A stretch of 64,000 nt of DNA from JBMOKT01 sp049323895 (GCA_049323895.1 JBMOKT010000014.1:34139-98138); one strand, 5' to 3'; counted from the stretch's first letter, positions 17,337 through 26,386 are shown. Notes: generated by a model not told the origin, from the letters alone. Program-made: numbers and translations.

Positions 17337-17366
17337 ATAATAACAAACAACTTAAGACAGAGTCAA
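17337..17366 (-). promoter_or_regulatory. Candidate mrp operon promoter
   Basis: TTGACT, an 18-base spacer and TATTAT on the minus strand, followed downstream by the terminator hairpin at 17261-17309. Confidence 0.5.
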
Positions 17367-17456
17367 TGTTTTTGCTTGTGGCGCTAATCATGATTATTTA
17401 TACAGGGCTTTCTCTTAAATGAATAATTTGCTAATTTAACTGAAAATCCTTCTTCA

Positions 17457-17512
17457 ATACTTATCAGAAAGTATTACTTTTACAAGGTAATAAGTATAAG
17501 TGCAACATCGGC
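17457..17512 (-). promoter_or_regulatory. Conserved element shared with the sucCD leader
   Basis: This 56-base stretch reads GCCGAT-G-TTGCACTTATACTT-A-TTACCTT, a ten-base core, TACTTTCTGA-T-AAGTAT. The element at 38841-38895 before sucC matches 43 of 46 positions outside the core, in the same orientation to its gene. ATACTTA pairs with TAAGTAT here, and ATACTTT with AAAGTAT there, so a base pair has changed on both sides. Its 5' end overlaps a hairpin, CGGCTT...AAGCCG (17509-17544). It could be a promoter/operator (TTGCAC as -35) or a structured leader RNA. Confidence 0.65.
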
Positions 17513-17590
17513 TTCCGCAATCGCCAAAGGCTCGGCGCAAGCCGTGTTTTTCAAAAATTTGGTACATACATTATACAAAGTGATAAAAAG

Positions 17591-17618
17591 CAAAAAACTG
17601 CCGACATAGTCGACAGTT
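17591..17618 (-). terminator. Terminator of rpmE
   Basis: On the minus strand AACTGTCGAC, TAT, GTCGGCAGTT forms a strong stem followed by a run of T (A run at 17592-17597 on the plus strand), 20 bases after the rpmE stop. Confidence 0.85.
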
Positions 17619-17637
17619 ATCAGCAGCTATATTACTG

Positions 17638-17838
17638 TTACTTGATTCCGTGCTTTTTCTTGAACGCTTCTACCCGACCGGCAACAGCAACTGTACGTTG
17701 TTTTCCTGTATAAAACGGATGACATTTGGCACAGATTTCAACTTTAAGTTCATTTTTAGTTGAACCTGTTTCAAATTCATTACCACATGCACAAGATACT
17801 TTTGCGGTGCCATATTTTGGATGGATTTTTTCTTTCAT
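17638..17838 (-). CDS. rpmE: 50S ribosomal protein L31 (zinc-binding form)
   Basis: A 66-residue ribosomal protein that helps bridge the subunits. Cysteines at about 16, 18, 37 and 40 (CACGNEF and [14 protein letters not shown]) make the zinc-binding C+ form. GAGGTGAG precedes the ATG. The gene lies downstream of rho and the M23/radical SAM genes. Rho-rpmE linkage is known from Bacillus; here two genes lie between them. Followed directly by its own terminator. Confidence 0.95.
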   Translation of the reverse strand: MKEKIHPKYGTAKVSCACGNEFETGSTKNELKVEICAKCHPFYTGKQRTVAVAGRVEAFKKKHGIK

Positions 17839-17919
17839 TCGGGCTCACCTCTTTCCTCGGTTAGCTTAGAACACTTATTACATTATATATTTTTTGCAAT
17901 TGCTCGTCAACCCTTTGCT

Positions 17920-17995
17920 TAACCTTTACCTGTCATGCAGATTAACCTCAAAGCTTACCTCTACCTATGGCGTTAGCCATATTACCTTACCGGTT
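17920..17995. repeat. AGGTAAAGG/ATGCAG mixed word repeat
   Basis: Words TTTACCTGTCATGCAG, CTTACCTCTACC and TATGGCGTTAGCCATA lie between rpmE and the radical SAM gene, overlapping the latter's last codons. Confidence 0.45.
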
Positions 17996-19220
17996 TCGTA
18001 TAATTCCCGATCTCCACATGGGGCAATTCCTCCTGCAAAACCTCTAAAAAGGCTGGTACGCCTATTGGCTCCCCTTGGGGTTGGGGAAGGGTGTTTAACA
18101 AAAGGTCAGGATCAATATTCAAGTTTCTAATCTGAATCCCCTTTACCTCTGTTTCATTTGCTAAATCCAAAAGAAATTCTATTTCATCCTCACAATCGTT
18201 AATGCCCGGAAAAAACAGAAGGTTTAAATAAGTATAAACATTGTGTTCTGCGGCATATGTAAGTGAGTTTTTTACATCAACAAAATTATAATTTTTCGGC
18301 TGGTAATAGGCATTATACATTTTTTCATTTGCACTATTGAGGCTTATTCTTAAGGAGTCAATACCGCCTTGGCACACCTTCCTAATGCCCTTATAGCTGC
18401 CTGCGTTAGTATTCATATTGATGGTACCATTTTCAGTCTTGTCCCTTATTTTACCAATTGCCCGGGCAATAATTTCGCCTTGTAGGCTGGGTTCGCCCTC
18501 ACAGCCCTGACCAAAACTAATAATAGCCTCCCGACCATTTTCTAAATGATGCACACCTAACTCTACTATTTCATCAACTTGGGGGGTAAAGTTAATACGG
18601 GTTTGTGGTGAGGGGCAGCATTCACTAGGCTGCAGGGAAATACATCCAAGACATTGGGCATTGCACACAGGGGAAACAGGAATTCCACCCTCCCATCTGT
18701 GATAAAAAATATTTTGGGCAGTAAAACAGCCATAGTCCAAAGCACAATGACCTAACTGCTTTATTATTCTATTATGGGGGAATTGGCTTTCAAGTTCAGC
18801 AACCTTTTTATCCAATTGGACAGTATTGAAATGCCTGGGATTCCATTTGTCATCTATATCGGTCATTTTTGCAGCAACATAAAACTGACCATCCTTAAAT
18901 GCTACAGCGGCATAACCAAATAGAGGCAGCAGCTTTGCATCTTTATCATTAACAAAAGCTGGCAAAAGGGTCCTGGTATAACCCTGAGGAAGCAGTGCAC
19001 CAACGGGAAAACCGGGTCCGGTATATTTTTTAAAGCTCCCCTCCTTGTCCATGATGACAGCCGTCCTGTGAGGTATCAAGGTTAAAGATGCACCCTGGGG
19101 CAAAGGAATTAATTCCTCTTGGGCAGGTTCAACAAAGGTGTGTCCAAGCCTCCCTAAAGCAAATAATTTTTTATGTTCATAGGCATTGCCTTCCTCATCG
19201 GCATAAACAAAGTGGAACAT
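17982..19220 (-). CDS. Radical SAM protein of unknown substrate
   Basis: A 412-residue cytosolic protein. The radical SAM cluster motif C186-x3-C190-x2-C193 (PVCNAQCLGC) is canonical. Residues 1-150 form an N-terminal region with no motif I know, including a DIDDKWNPRHF stretch. The barrel contains FGQGCEGEPSLQG and NTNAGSYKGIRKV, which resemble substrate and SAM contacts in the Elp3/MoaA-like superfamily. CGGAGG precedes the ATG. It lies between the M23 peptidase and rpmE. I recognise the fold but not the reaction; extra cysteines near residues 159-165 and 200-202 could bind a further metal site. Confidence 0.8.
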   Translation of the reverse strand: MFHFVYADEEGNAYEHKKLFALGRLGHTFVEPAQEELIPLPQGASLTLIPHRTAVIMDKEGSFKKYTGPGFPVGALLPQGYTRTLLPAFVNDKDAKLLPLFGYAAVAFKDGQFYVAAKMTDIDDKWNPRHFNTVQLDKKVAELESQFPHNRIIKQLGHCALDYGCFTAQNIFYHRWEGGIPVSPVCNAQCLGCISLQPSECCPSPQTRINFTPQVDEIVELGVHHLENGREAIISFGQGCEGEPSLQGEIIARAIGKIRDKTENGTINMNTNAGSYKGIRKVCQGGIDSLRISLNSANEKMYNAYYQPKNYNFVDVKNSLTYAAEHNVYTYLNLLFFPGINDCEDEIEFLLDLANETEVKGIQIRNLNIDPDLLLNTLPQPQGEPIGVPAFLEVLQEELPHVEIGNYTKPVR

Positions 19221-19237
19221 GGTGGTATCCTCCGGAT

Positions 19238-19315
19238 ATATAGTGGCTAGTTGTTAGTGGCTCGTGGCTTGTAATTAGTGCCCCAAGCCCGGTAATCGGT
19301 GACTGGTGACTAGCA
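19238..19315. repeat. TAGTGGC/GACTGGT heptamer repeat
   Basis: Degenerate heptamers (TAGTGGC, TAGTTGT, GTGACTGGTGACTAG) upstream of the radical SAM gene. Confidence 0.6.
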
Positions 19316-19405
19316 TTCTATTTAAATTGATAGTTTGATAACCCAAAAACCGCTACATCAATAATTATATCTTACATGTAACAAATTTTCCAGAAAAGTG
19401 GGTGA

Positions 19406-19437
19406 ATGTAAAAATGCCTGCTTTTTAGTGCAGGCAC
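19406..19437 (-). terminator. Terminator of the LysM/M23 gene
   Basis: Minus strand GCCTGC, eight-base loop, GCAGGC followed by ATTTTTA, nine bases after the stop codon. Confidence 0.8.
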
Positions 19438-19445
19438 ATGAATTA

Positions 19446-20330
19446 TCAATAATCATTAGTTGGTGCAAAAGATGAGCTGTAGATATATTTCAGGGGATTT
19501 ACAACTTTACCGCTTTCGTATATTTCAAAATGTAAATGGGGTCCTGTGGAGCGACCGGTATTGCCCATCAAGGCAATAGTTTCCTGGGCTTGCACCCATT
19601 GGTTCATATTAACCATTATCCTGCTATTATGCCCGTACAGGGTTCGGTAGCCATTTTGATGGTCAATTATCACCGTTCTCCCATAATTACCATTACGCCC
19701 CACAAAAACTACTTTGCCAGCCTGGGCTGCTTTTATTGGTGTCCCCAAATCATTGGCAATATCAATCCCTGTATGAAACTCACTGCCCCTCTTGCCAAAA
19801 ACCGAGGTCAAAACACCTTTGGCAGGAGTATTCATAAAAAAAGTATGATTCCTGGCGGAAACAGTAGTTGCCCTATTGCTGGTAATAGTAACCGAAGCTT
19901 TAATACCCGGGATTGCCAGTACTGTTCCTGCCTTAAGCCTGTTGGGGAACCAAACATCATTTGCAAAGAGAATCTGCTGTGGCAGTATACCATATAAGGC
20001 TGCAATATCCCGCACTGTTTCGCCGGCTGTTACCTGATGGCTTACTTCGTAAATACGGGGGACTAAAATCTTTTGCCCCGGCTTAATCATATCAGGATTT
20101 TTAATATCATTAACAGCAGCTATCAAACCCGCTTCGCTGCTGAACATCCTTCCAATACTATAAAGGGTATCCCCTTTCTGCACGATGTACGAGGTTGTGC
20201 CTGGTTCATTAATATCAGCTGCCGGTAAATCTATCTCCAAGGGCTTATATTCTGTGGCTCCTGCAGGAAGACACAGGACAGCAAAAAGCAGAACAAAAAC
20301 CAATATAGTAATTTTCCTATTTTTTAACAT
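19446..20330 (-). CDS. Secreted LysM-LysM-M23 cell-wall endopeptidase
   Basis: A 294-residue exported protein. An N-terminal signal (KNRKITILVFVLLFAVLC) ends near residue 25. Two LysM peptidoglycan-binding repeats follow (about 47-92, YIVQKGDTLYSI; about 95-138). The C-terminal M23 peptidase (about 165-285) has the zinc motif FHTGIDIAND and the HLHFEI motif, both intact. It should cleave peptide cross-links in the wall. It is downstream of rho and has its own terminator. Possible use in sporulation cannot be told from sequence. Confidence 0.9.
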   Translation of the reverse strand: MLKNRKITILVFVLLFAVLCLPAGATEYKPLEIDLPAADINEPGTTSYIVQKGDTLYSIGRMFSSEAGLIAAVNDIKNPDMIKPGQKILVPRIYEVSHQVTAGETVRDIAALYGILPQQILFANDVWFPNRLKAGTVLAIPGIKASVTITSNRATTVSARNHTFFMNTPAKGVLTSVFGKRGSEFHTGIDIANDLGTPIKAAQAGKVVFVGRNGNYGRTVIIDHQNGYRTLYGHNSRIMVNMNQWVQAQETIALMGNTGRSTGPHLHFEIYESGKVVNPLKYIYSSSFAPTNDY

Positions 20331-20454
20331 GATTTTGCTTCACTCCAATTTTTTAGAATTTGCATCCTAAATATTCTGGGGTAAAGCAGGGGTGAAATAT
20401 ACATTTTCCCCATGGCAAATTTTGGGGGGAGTTCTTGGCGTTATGTTTGATAGT

Positions 20455-20573
20455 TTTATCGATGTCACGGCGTCACGATGTCACAATGCACGTAATAATT
20501 TACTATCACTCTATCACACTATCTCACTTTCAAACTTTTTTACTAGCCACCAGCCACTAACAACTAGCCACTT
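20455..20573. repeat. GTCACG and CTAGCCAC word repeats upstream of the M23 gene
   Basis: Between rho and the M23 gene: repeated GTCACG words (20465-20490), CTATCAC words, then CTAGCCACCAGCCACTAAC, which is the reverse sense of the TAGTGGC family. Confidence 0.55.
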
Positions 20574-20576
20574 ACT

Positions 20577-21833
20577 CTATTTCACCAGCTTCGGCCAGGC
20601 ACGGACCAAATCTTTATTGGTTTTTACCTTTTTCAAAGCATCAATCAACATCTCCGTAGTTTCCGCTGTATCACTGTTATTAAAGTTCTTCCTAAACTGC
20701 CAGATAAAAGACAGTTCTTCTTTGGAAAGGAGCATTTCTTCTTTCCTGGTGCCTGAACGTTTGATATCTATGGCAGGGAATATTCTCCTATCAGCCAGTT
20801 TTCTATCTAAAATTAGTTCCATATTACCTGTCCCTTTGAACTCCTCAAATATTACGTCATCCATCCTGCTGCCTGTATCTACTAGGGCTGTGGCAAGGAT
20901 AGTCAGGCTTCCGCCCTCTTCAATATTTCTGGCTGCACCAAAAAATCTTTTTGGTTTATGAAGGGCACTGGGGTCTACACCACCGGAAAGAGTCCGTCCA
21001 CTGGGAGGAATAACAAGGTTATAGGCCCTGGCAAGACGGGTAATGCTGTCCATGAGTATTACTACATCCCTTTTGTGCTCTACAAGCCTTTTAGCCCTTT
21101 CCAGAACCATTTCCGCTACTTTAACATGGTTATCGGGAGGCTCATCGAAAGTGGAACTGACTACTTCACCTTTAACAGAACGTTGCATATCAGTCACTTC
21201 TTCAGGACGCTCGTCTATCAAGAGGATTAGTATTTCTATCTCCGGGTGGTTAAGAGAAATGCTATTGGCAATTTCTTTAAGTAACTCAGTTTTACCGGCT
21301 TTAGGGGGTGACACAACAAGACCCCTCTGACCTTTCCCTACTGGGGAGATTAAATCAATAATTCGAGGTGAAATCATGCCAGTTCCCGATTCAAAATGAA
21401 GCTTCTTAAGGGGATAAATAGGTGTAAGACCATCAAAGTGAAGACGTTCAGGGGACTTTTCCGGGGGATCGCCATTTACCGCTTCAACACGAAGCAGGGC
21501 AAAATACCGTTCATTATCCTTAGGTTTTCTTACTATTCCCGATACTCTGTCGCCGGTTCTTAAATCAAATTTGCGAATCTGTGAGGGTGATACATAAATG
21601 TCATCCTGACTGGGCAGATAGGCAAAAGGCCTTAAAAATCCGTAGCCATCGGGCATTATTTCCAAGACACCTTGGGCTTGTAGTTGACCGTCGGTTTTGG
21701 TACTGGCCTTTTGTATTTCAAAGACCAATTCTTTTTTCCTAAGCTTGGAATACCCAGCCAGATCTATCTCCCGGGCAATTTTATAAAGCTCGGCCATGGT
21801 TTTGGCTTCAAGCTCTGCAATATTAAAACCCAC
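20577..21833 (-). CDS. rho: Transcription termination factor Rho
   Basis: Rho is a hexameric RNA helicase that ends transcription. The 418-residue product has an N-terminal Rho_N domain (about 5-45), the RNA-binding cold-shock-like domain (about 50-120, [15 protein letters not shown]) and the ATPase domain with Walker [14 protein letters not shown], Walker [17 protein letters not shown] and [24 protein letters not shown]. The start is GTG with AGGAGG upstream. There is no long insertion, unlike actinobacterial Rho. Order glpX-rho agrees with Bacillus. Confidence 0.96.
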   Translation of the reverse strand: MGFNIAELEAKTMAELYKIAREIDLAGYSKLRKKELVFEIQKASTKTDGQLQAQGVLEIMPDGYGFLRPFAYLPSQDDIYVSPSQIRKFDLRTGDRVSGIVRKPKDNERYFALLRVEAVNGDPPEKSPERLHFDGLTPIYPLKKLHFESGTGMISPRIIDLISPVGKGQRGLVVSPPKAGKTELLKEIANSISLNHPEIEILILLIDERPEEVTDMQRSVKGEVVSSTFDEPPDNHVKVAEMVLERAKRLVEHKRDVVILMDSITRLARAYNLVIPPSGRTLSGGVDPSALHKPKRFFGAARNIEEGGSLTILATALVDTGSRMDDVIFEEFKGTGNMELILDRKLADRRIFPAIDIKRSGTRKEEMLLSKEELSFIWQFRKNFNNSDTAETTEMLIDALKKVKTNKDLVRAWPKLVK

Positions 21834-22200
21834 TTGTTTACCTCCTTATATAAAACGCTTTCAGCGTTTGGTGACCAGTGACTAGCGACTAGCGACTAGT
21901 GGCTAGTTAAAAATAAATAAGAAACATGTTTAACATACTTTAGCTTTCTAAATAAATATTACATGCACTTTTCTTAGATAATTTGGGATTAAAGTCAAGG
22001 TTTAGGTTTTGGTTAGAAAAATGGGGTTTATTGAAAGGCGAGTTGGAAAAGATATTTTCTTTTCAAGAATACCATAAATTAGCTATGGTGGCTAGCTAAT
22101 ACATTTAGTATTTCTATTTGAATATTCTACCCGAAAAATCACAAATTCAATCACTGGAAACTGGTCACTGAGCACTGGACATGGTCACTAGTATAAGCAT
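21834..22200. repeat. rho upstream region with heptamer repeats
   Basis: GTGACCAGTGACTAGCGACTAG repeats fill 21870-21907, and more (GGTCACTAGT, CACTGGACATGG) lie at 22155-22195. The middle part is AT-rich and shows no reading frame; I could not settle on a promoter. Confidence 0.5.
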
Positions 22201-22234
22201 AAAAAAGCGCCCCGAGATTTTCATTTGGGCGCTT
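22201..22234 (-). terminator. Terminator of glpX
   Basis: Minus strand AAGCGCCC and GGGGCGCTT form a stem followed by TTTTTA, about 35 bases after the glpX stop. Confidence 0.8.
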
Positions 22235-22267
22235 AATTCTCCATTTTCAATTCTTAATTATTATTAA

Positions 22268-23239
22268 CTAACCTTCCATCTTTACGTATTTGGGTTTTTT
22301 TGCAAAGAAATGCTGGGCTTCAATAAACCTTAGTGTCCCTGTTTGTCCACGCATTACAACCGTATGGGTTGTAGCCCTGTCCTGATAAAAACGTACTCCC
22401 TTCAGCATCTCGCTATCAGTTATGCCAGTAGCAGCAAAAATAACGTCATCAGTTTTTACCAACTGGTCTAAGGTCAATATTTTATTTACATCTTCGATGC
22501 CTAATTTAAGTGCCCGAGCAACATCTTTATCATCTTCGGGTACCAGTCTGCCCTGCATATCCCCCCCTAAACACCTGAGAGCTGCAGCAGCCAAAACTCC
22601 TTCGGGGGCACCCCCTATACCCAATACCATATCGACACCTGAATCAGGGAAGGCAGTAGCTACAGCAGGAGAAACATCACCGTCAGTAATTAGCCTAATT
22701 CTTGCTCCCAAATTCCTGATAGCCTGTATTTGCTTTTGGTGGCGAGGTCTGTCCAAAAGAACAATTGTCACGTCTTCAACCTTTTTCCCTAAAGCTTTGG
22801 CAACGTTGACAACATTTTCCTCAACACTAAACTCCAGACCGATTGCTCCTTTTGCCCCAGGTCCTACTGCAATCTTTTCCATATACATGTCAGGTGCATG
22901 AAGGAGGCAGTTTTTCTCAGCAACGGCCAAAACTGCAATTGAACCATTCATCCCTTTGGAAACCAGATTAGTACCTTCTAAAGGGTCAACGGCAATATCG
23001 ACTTGAGGCCCTTTTCCTAAGCCTACTTTTTCACCGATATACAACATAGGAGCTTCATCCATTTCGCCCTCGCCGATTACTACCGTTCCCTCAATATTTA
23101 TAGTGTCAAACATTGCACGCATAGCCTTTACCGCTGCGTCGTCTGCAGCAATTTTATCACCTTTTCCCAGCCAGCGGGCTGAATTTAAGGCCGCTGCTTC
23201 TGTTACCCTCGCAAATTCTAGTGCCAGTTCCCTATCCAT
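22268..23239 (-). CDS. glpX: Class II fructose-1,6-bisphosphatase
   Basis: GlpX removes the 1-phosphate of fructose 1,6-bisphosphate in gluconeogenesis. The 323-residue product has the metal-site motifs IGEGEMDEAPMLYIGE and DIAVDPLEGTNLV, plus GIGGAPEGVLAAAALRCLGG. The length is normal. It follows fsa with 24 bases between and shares the operon with fba. This makes fba-fsa-glpX a gluconeogenesis and sugar-phosphate unit, as near rho in Bacillus. Confidence 0.95.
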   Translation of the reverse strand: MDRELALEFARVTEAAALNSARWLGKGDKIAADDAAVKAMRAMFDTINIEGTVVIGEGEMDEAPMLYIGEKVGLGKGPQVDIAVDPLEGTNLVSKGMNGSIAVLAVAEKNCLLHAPDMYMEKIAVGPGAKGAIGLEFSVEENVVNVAKALGKKVEDVTIVLLDRPRHQKQIQAIRNLGARIRLITDGDVSPAVATAFPDSGVDMVLGIGGAPEGVLAAAALRCLGGDMQGRLVPEDDKDVARALKLGIEDVNKILTLDQLVKTDDVIFAATGITDSEMLKGVRFYQDRATTHTVVMRGQTGTLRFIEAQHFFAKKPKYVKMEG

Positions 23240-23263
23240 TTAGAACTTCTCCTCCCATTTTCC

Positions 23264-23911
23264 CTACTTGTTCTTAACCCGCTCCCAATCCTTTAAGAAT
23301 CCTTCTACCCCGGCATCGGTCAAAGGGTGTTTTGACATTTGCATTATTAATTTATAAGGTACTGTAGCTATATGGGCACCCAGCTTAGCAACCTCGGCAG
23401 CATGAATGGGGTCACGGACACTGGCTGCAATTATTTCTGTATGGTAATTATAATTACTGAAAACCTGACAGATATCAGCAATTAAGTCCATGCCATCCTG
23501 TCCAATGTCATCCAAACGCCCTATAAAAGGACTGACAAAAGTTGCACCGGCATTGGCAGCCAAAATAGCTTGGTTTAGTGAAAAAATCAGGGTAGCGTTA
23601 GTTTTGATGCCCAGTGAGGTCAATACCTTAATTGCCTTTAGCCCCTCTGGGATTAGAGGTATCTTGATAACAATATTTTTATGTATTTTTACTAGTTCCT
23701 TGGCCTCAGAAACCATTTCCTCCTTGGTAAGACCAATAACTTCAGCGCTGATGGGACCATCAACAATTTTAGTGATTTCAGATATTACTTCTTTGAAATT
23801 ACGCCCTTCCCTGGCTATTAAGGTAGGGTTTGTTGTTACACCGCAGATTACGCCTAACTCTGCCGCCTCTCTTATTTCATCTACATTAGCGGTATCTATG
23901 AAAAGTTTCAT
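23264..23911 (-). CDS. fsa: Transaldolase-like fructose-6-phosphate aldolase (TalC/FSA family)
   Basis: A 215-residue class I aldolase of the small transaldolase family (MipB/TalC). It starts [16 protein letters not shown], has [14 protein letters not shown], the Schiff-base lysine in [14 protein letters not shown] and [14 protein letters not shown]. The short form in Bacillus (YwjH) is a transaldolase; the E. coli relatives cleave fructose 6-phosphate, so the exact reaction is open. Strong context with fba and glpX. A repeat-filled gap of about 250 bases separates it from fba. Confidence 0.93.
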   Translation of the reverse strand: MKLFIDTANVDEIREAAELGVICGVTTNPTLIAREGRNFKEVISEITKIVDGPISAEVIGLTKEEMVSEAKELVKIHKNIVIKIPLIPEGLKAIKVLTSLGIKTNATLIFSLNQAILAANAGATFVSPFIGRLDDIGQDGMDLIADICQVFSNYNYHTEIIAASVRDPIHAAEVAKLGAHIATVPYKLIMQMSKHPLTDAGVEGFLKDWERVKNK

Positions 23912-23929
23912 GGCAAATACCCCCTTTTT

Positions 23930-24165
23930 ATTAGTGGCTAGTTCGCTAGTGACTGGTGACTAGTCACTAGAATTTGGTAAATTTATTGGGTAAGTGGCTA
24001 GTGGCTAGTTGTTAGTTACTATAAATAATGCATTAGTGACTAGAAAACACTTGCTAATATGAGATTCTAGACTTAATGACGTGCCACTATACATGTTAAT
24101 TTCTTAGGATGTGCGACCGTGCGATTGTATTTTTATCGGCGGCACGATAGCACGGACCCAAGCTT
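23930..24165. repeat. fba-fsa gap with heptamer and GCACG word repeats
   Basis: TAGTGGC, TAGTGAC and TAGTCAC heptamers at 23930-24045, then CGACCGTGCGATTG and CGGCGGCACGATAGCACGG words at 24110-24155. No reading frame or RNA gene seen. Confidence 0.55.
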
Positions 24166-25018
24166 AGGCTTTATTGCTGCTGCCGAATAAACGAATTTTC
24201 TCCCTAACAATTGCAGTCATTTCTTCCCTGGCAGGTCCTAAAACCTTCCTTGGGTCAATTTCCGAGGGGTTTTTATCCAAAGAGTCCTTTACACCTTTCA
24301 TAAAGGCTTCCCGAACGTTTGTATCAATATTAACCTTTCTGACTCCCAATTCAATGGCTTTTTTAATATCTTCATCAGGAACTCCGGAAGAGCCATGTAA
24401 GACTATGGGTATCTTTACAAGTTCTTTAATCTTTTTAAGCCTTTCAAAATCCAACTCAGGTTTGCCCTTGTATTGACCGTGGGCAGTACCTATAGCGACA
24501 GCCAGTGAACCTACTCCTGTTCCATCAACAAAAGTTTTTGCCTCCATAGGGTCGGTAAACATAGCTTCTTTATCTGATACTGTAATATCATCTTCTGTTC
24601 CGCCAATTTTGCCTAATTCGGCTTCAACGGAAACACCTAATGGCTTGGCTATTTCCAACACCTTGTTTGTTAAAGCTATATTTTCCTCTAAGGGAAGCTT
24701 AGACCCGTCAATCATTACTGAAGAAAAACCATATCTAATACATTTAATAACCTGGTCAAAGCTGGTACCATGGTCAAGATGAAGGGCAACCGGCACAGCA
24801 ACACTGTCAGCGGCTATCTCCACCAATTTAACTATGTAATTTAGCCCAGCATATTTTATGGCACCTTGACTGGCCTGGATAATTACCGGAGCTTTTTCCG
24901 CAACTGCAGCTGCAACAATCGCCTGTACAATCTCCATGTTATTGCAGTTAAAGGCTCCAACTGCGTAGCCCCCGGCTTCTGCATTTTTTAATAAATCATC
25001 AACACTTACTAAAGGCAT
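24164..25018 (-). CDS. fba: Class II fructose-1,6-bisphosphate aldolase
   Basis: A zinc-dependent aldolase of glycolysis and gluconeogenesis, 284 residues. It has VGAFNCNNMEIVQA, the zinc-ligand histidines in VALHLDHGTSF and GTAHGQYKG, and VLHGSSGVPDEDIKKAIELG near the end. The family also includes tagatose-bisphosphate aldolases, but the spo0F-fba-fsa-glpX-rho context fixes it as Fba. The start MPLVSVDDLLKNA follows GGGGGAA. Confidence 0.95.
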   Translation of the reverse strand: MPLVSVDDLLKNAEAGGYAVGAFNCNNMEIVQAIVAAAVAEKAPVIIQASQGAIKYAGLNYIVKLVEIAADSVAVPVALHLDHGTSFDQVIKCIRYGFSSVMIDGSKLPLEENIALTNKVLEIAKPLGVSVEAELGKIGGTEDDITVSDKEAMFTDPMEAKTFVDGTGVGSLAVAIGTAHGQYKGKPELDFERLKKIKELVKIPIVLHGSSGVPDEDIKKAIELGVRKVNIDTNVREAFMKGVKDSLDKNPSEIDPRKVLGPAREEMTAIVREKIRLFGSSNKA

Positions 25019-25045
25019 TTTCCTTCCCCCTTGTATTTTGACCTA

Positions 25046-25072
25046 GAAGAAAGAGGCTATTTAAGCCTCTTT
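25046..25072 (-). terminator. Hairpin between the zinc-ribbon gene and fba
   Basis: AAGAGGC and GCCTCTT pair around TTAAATA; on the minus strand the trailing bases are TTTCTTCT, so termination may be partial. Confidence 0.55.
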
Positions 25073-25110
25073 TACTAGTAATATTATGTGTGATAATTGT
25101 AATTATATTT

Positions 25111-25779
25111 TTATTTTTTCACCCTTGTTTTACGCTTTTTTGGTTTTTTATCATCTATATACTTATGGGTTCCCTCAGTTAGGATAACCTCAGTTAAATG
25201 ACGTACTGTTTCCCAGTCCTTAAATGATTCGGCAAAGACGATCCCTACTGCGCCGCAATCATTACAATGGAGTTCCATACGGTCAGGGTATACTTCAACC
25301 TCCAGGTTGGTGTTTCCACAGCTGCAGTAGAGTCCTCCTCTATCGGCTATCTGGTGCAAATGCTCCAATACTTTATACATGATTTCCGGGTTGTTAAAGT
25401 ATTCTCCATAGCCTAGTTCCTCAGCCATTTCCTGTACAGTTTTATCCATATTTTGCACATTTCTGCGTACTTCGTCCCGGGTACCAATAAAACCAATTTC
25501 TACTCCAGTTTCTTCACAAACAAGGGTTAGCAAGCTTTCAGTCCATAATTCTTTTGTGTTAAAGGTGAAGGAGTGTTTGTCCTCACACATATTGCACTCA
25601 AGCTGCAACCAACAGGTTTTTCCTTTGTTACGCCCCATTGTAAGGAGGTTAGCACCACATTCACAATTGATTACTGCTTTACTGCTGCCATTTATACTAA
25701 AGCGAGAAAGCGCATAAAAATCCATTTTTCCGCAGATTGGACATCTAAGAGCTGCTGTTGTATAGGTTGAAATAATCAT
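25111..25779 (-). CDS. Zinc-ribbon protein of unknown function next to spo0F
   Basis: A 222-residue soluble protein I cannot name. Two cysteine clusters suggest two zinc ribbons: C13-x2-C16 with C39/C41 and C56/C62/C65 at the N-terminus, and C152-x-C154 with C172-x2-C175 near the C-terminus. A helical middle and a lysine/arginine-rich tail (KKPKKRKTRVKK) could contact nucleic acid. AAAGGAGG precedes the ATG. It lies between spo0F and fba, a slot that holds no gene in Bacillus. Role unknown; binding of RNA or DNA is only a guess. Confidence 0.75.
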   Translation of the reverse strand: MIISTYTTAALRCPICGKMDFYALSRFSINGSSKAVINCECGANLLTMGRNKGKTCWLQLECNMCEDKHSFTFNTKELWTESLLTLVCEETGVEIGFIGTRDEVRRNVQNMDKTVQEMAEELGYGEYFNNPEIMYKVLEHLHQIADRGGLYCSCGNTNLEVEVYPDRMELHCNDCGAVGIVFAESFKDWETVRHLTEVILTEGTHKYIDDKKPKKRKTRVKK

Positions 25780-25873
25780 TGTGGTTTCCTCCTTTCAAAA
25801 GAATAAGAATAGAAAATAGTGCAAAATATCTTTCTGCACGAAAGCCTTAAATTCCTGCAATCTAAGGTCCAGT

Positions 25874-26230
25874 TTATAGATTTATTATTTCATCCACCAT
25901 AGAGATTAGTTTATCCAGGTCGAAGGGTTTACTGATAAAACCAGCAATACCTAAATCTGAATTTGGCAAACCATCATTATCATAGGCTGTCATTAAAAGA
26001 ATCTTTACTTCTACATCCATCTTCTTAATTGTTGATATAGTCTCTAATCCTGTCAATCCAGGCATCTTCATATCAATAATAATTAAATCGGGCTTCCACT
26101 CTTTTACTATGTCTAAAGCTTCCTTACCGTTGACAGCCTCCCTAACGTCGTAATTGTCCAAAGCAAGGGTAAGCAAAGTCCTAACCCCGTATTGATCATC
26201 AACAATAAGTATTTTTGGTAAAGAAGTCAA
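25874..26230 (-). CDS. spo0F: Response regulator Spo0F
   Basis: A 118-residue single receiver domain with no output domain, the intermediate of the sporulation phosphorelay. The acidic pair D11/D12, phosphoacceptor D53 (IIIDMKMPG), T81 (MTAYDND) and K101 (ISKPFD) are all present. The start is taken as TTG 26230, since GAGGGGTGA lies four bases upstream of it; a TTG at 26245 would lie over the site. Its place just before fba matches Bacillus and supports Spo0F rather than a CheY. It implies a sporulating organism. Confidence 0.88.
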   Translation of the reverse strand: MTSLPKILIVDDQYGVRTLLTLALDNYDVREAVNGKEALDIVKEWKPDLIIIDMKMPGLTGLETISTIKKMDVEVKILLMTAYDNDGLPNSDLGIAGFISKPFDLDKLISMVDEIINL

Positions 26231-26386
26231 ATAATCACCCCTCAAAAAGGAAACTCCTCAAAAGCAGCCTCCTAAAACACTATCCTTAGAATACCTACCT
26301 ATAATTAGTATTCCAGTTAATAATTATTCTTGAAAAAAACAATTAATCCTGCTTAGAAAAACTGAAAGGTTATGCAAAAAAATCCA

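Noticed and set aside
20392..20961. Long plus-strand frame of 189 codons over the end of rho
   Set aside because: It is antisense to rho, which has complete Rho motifs; the frame has no ribosome site.
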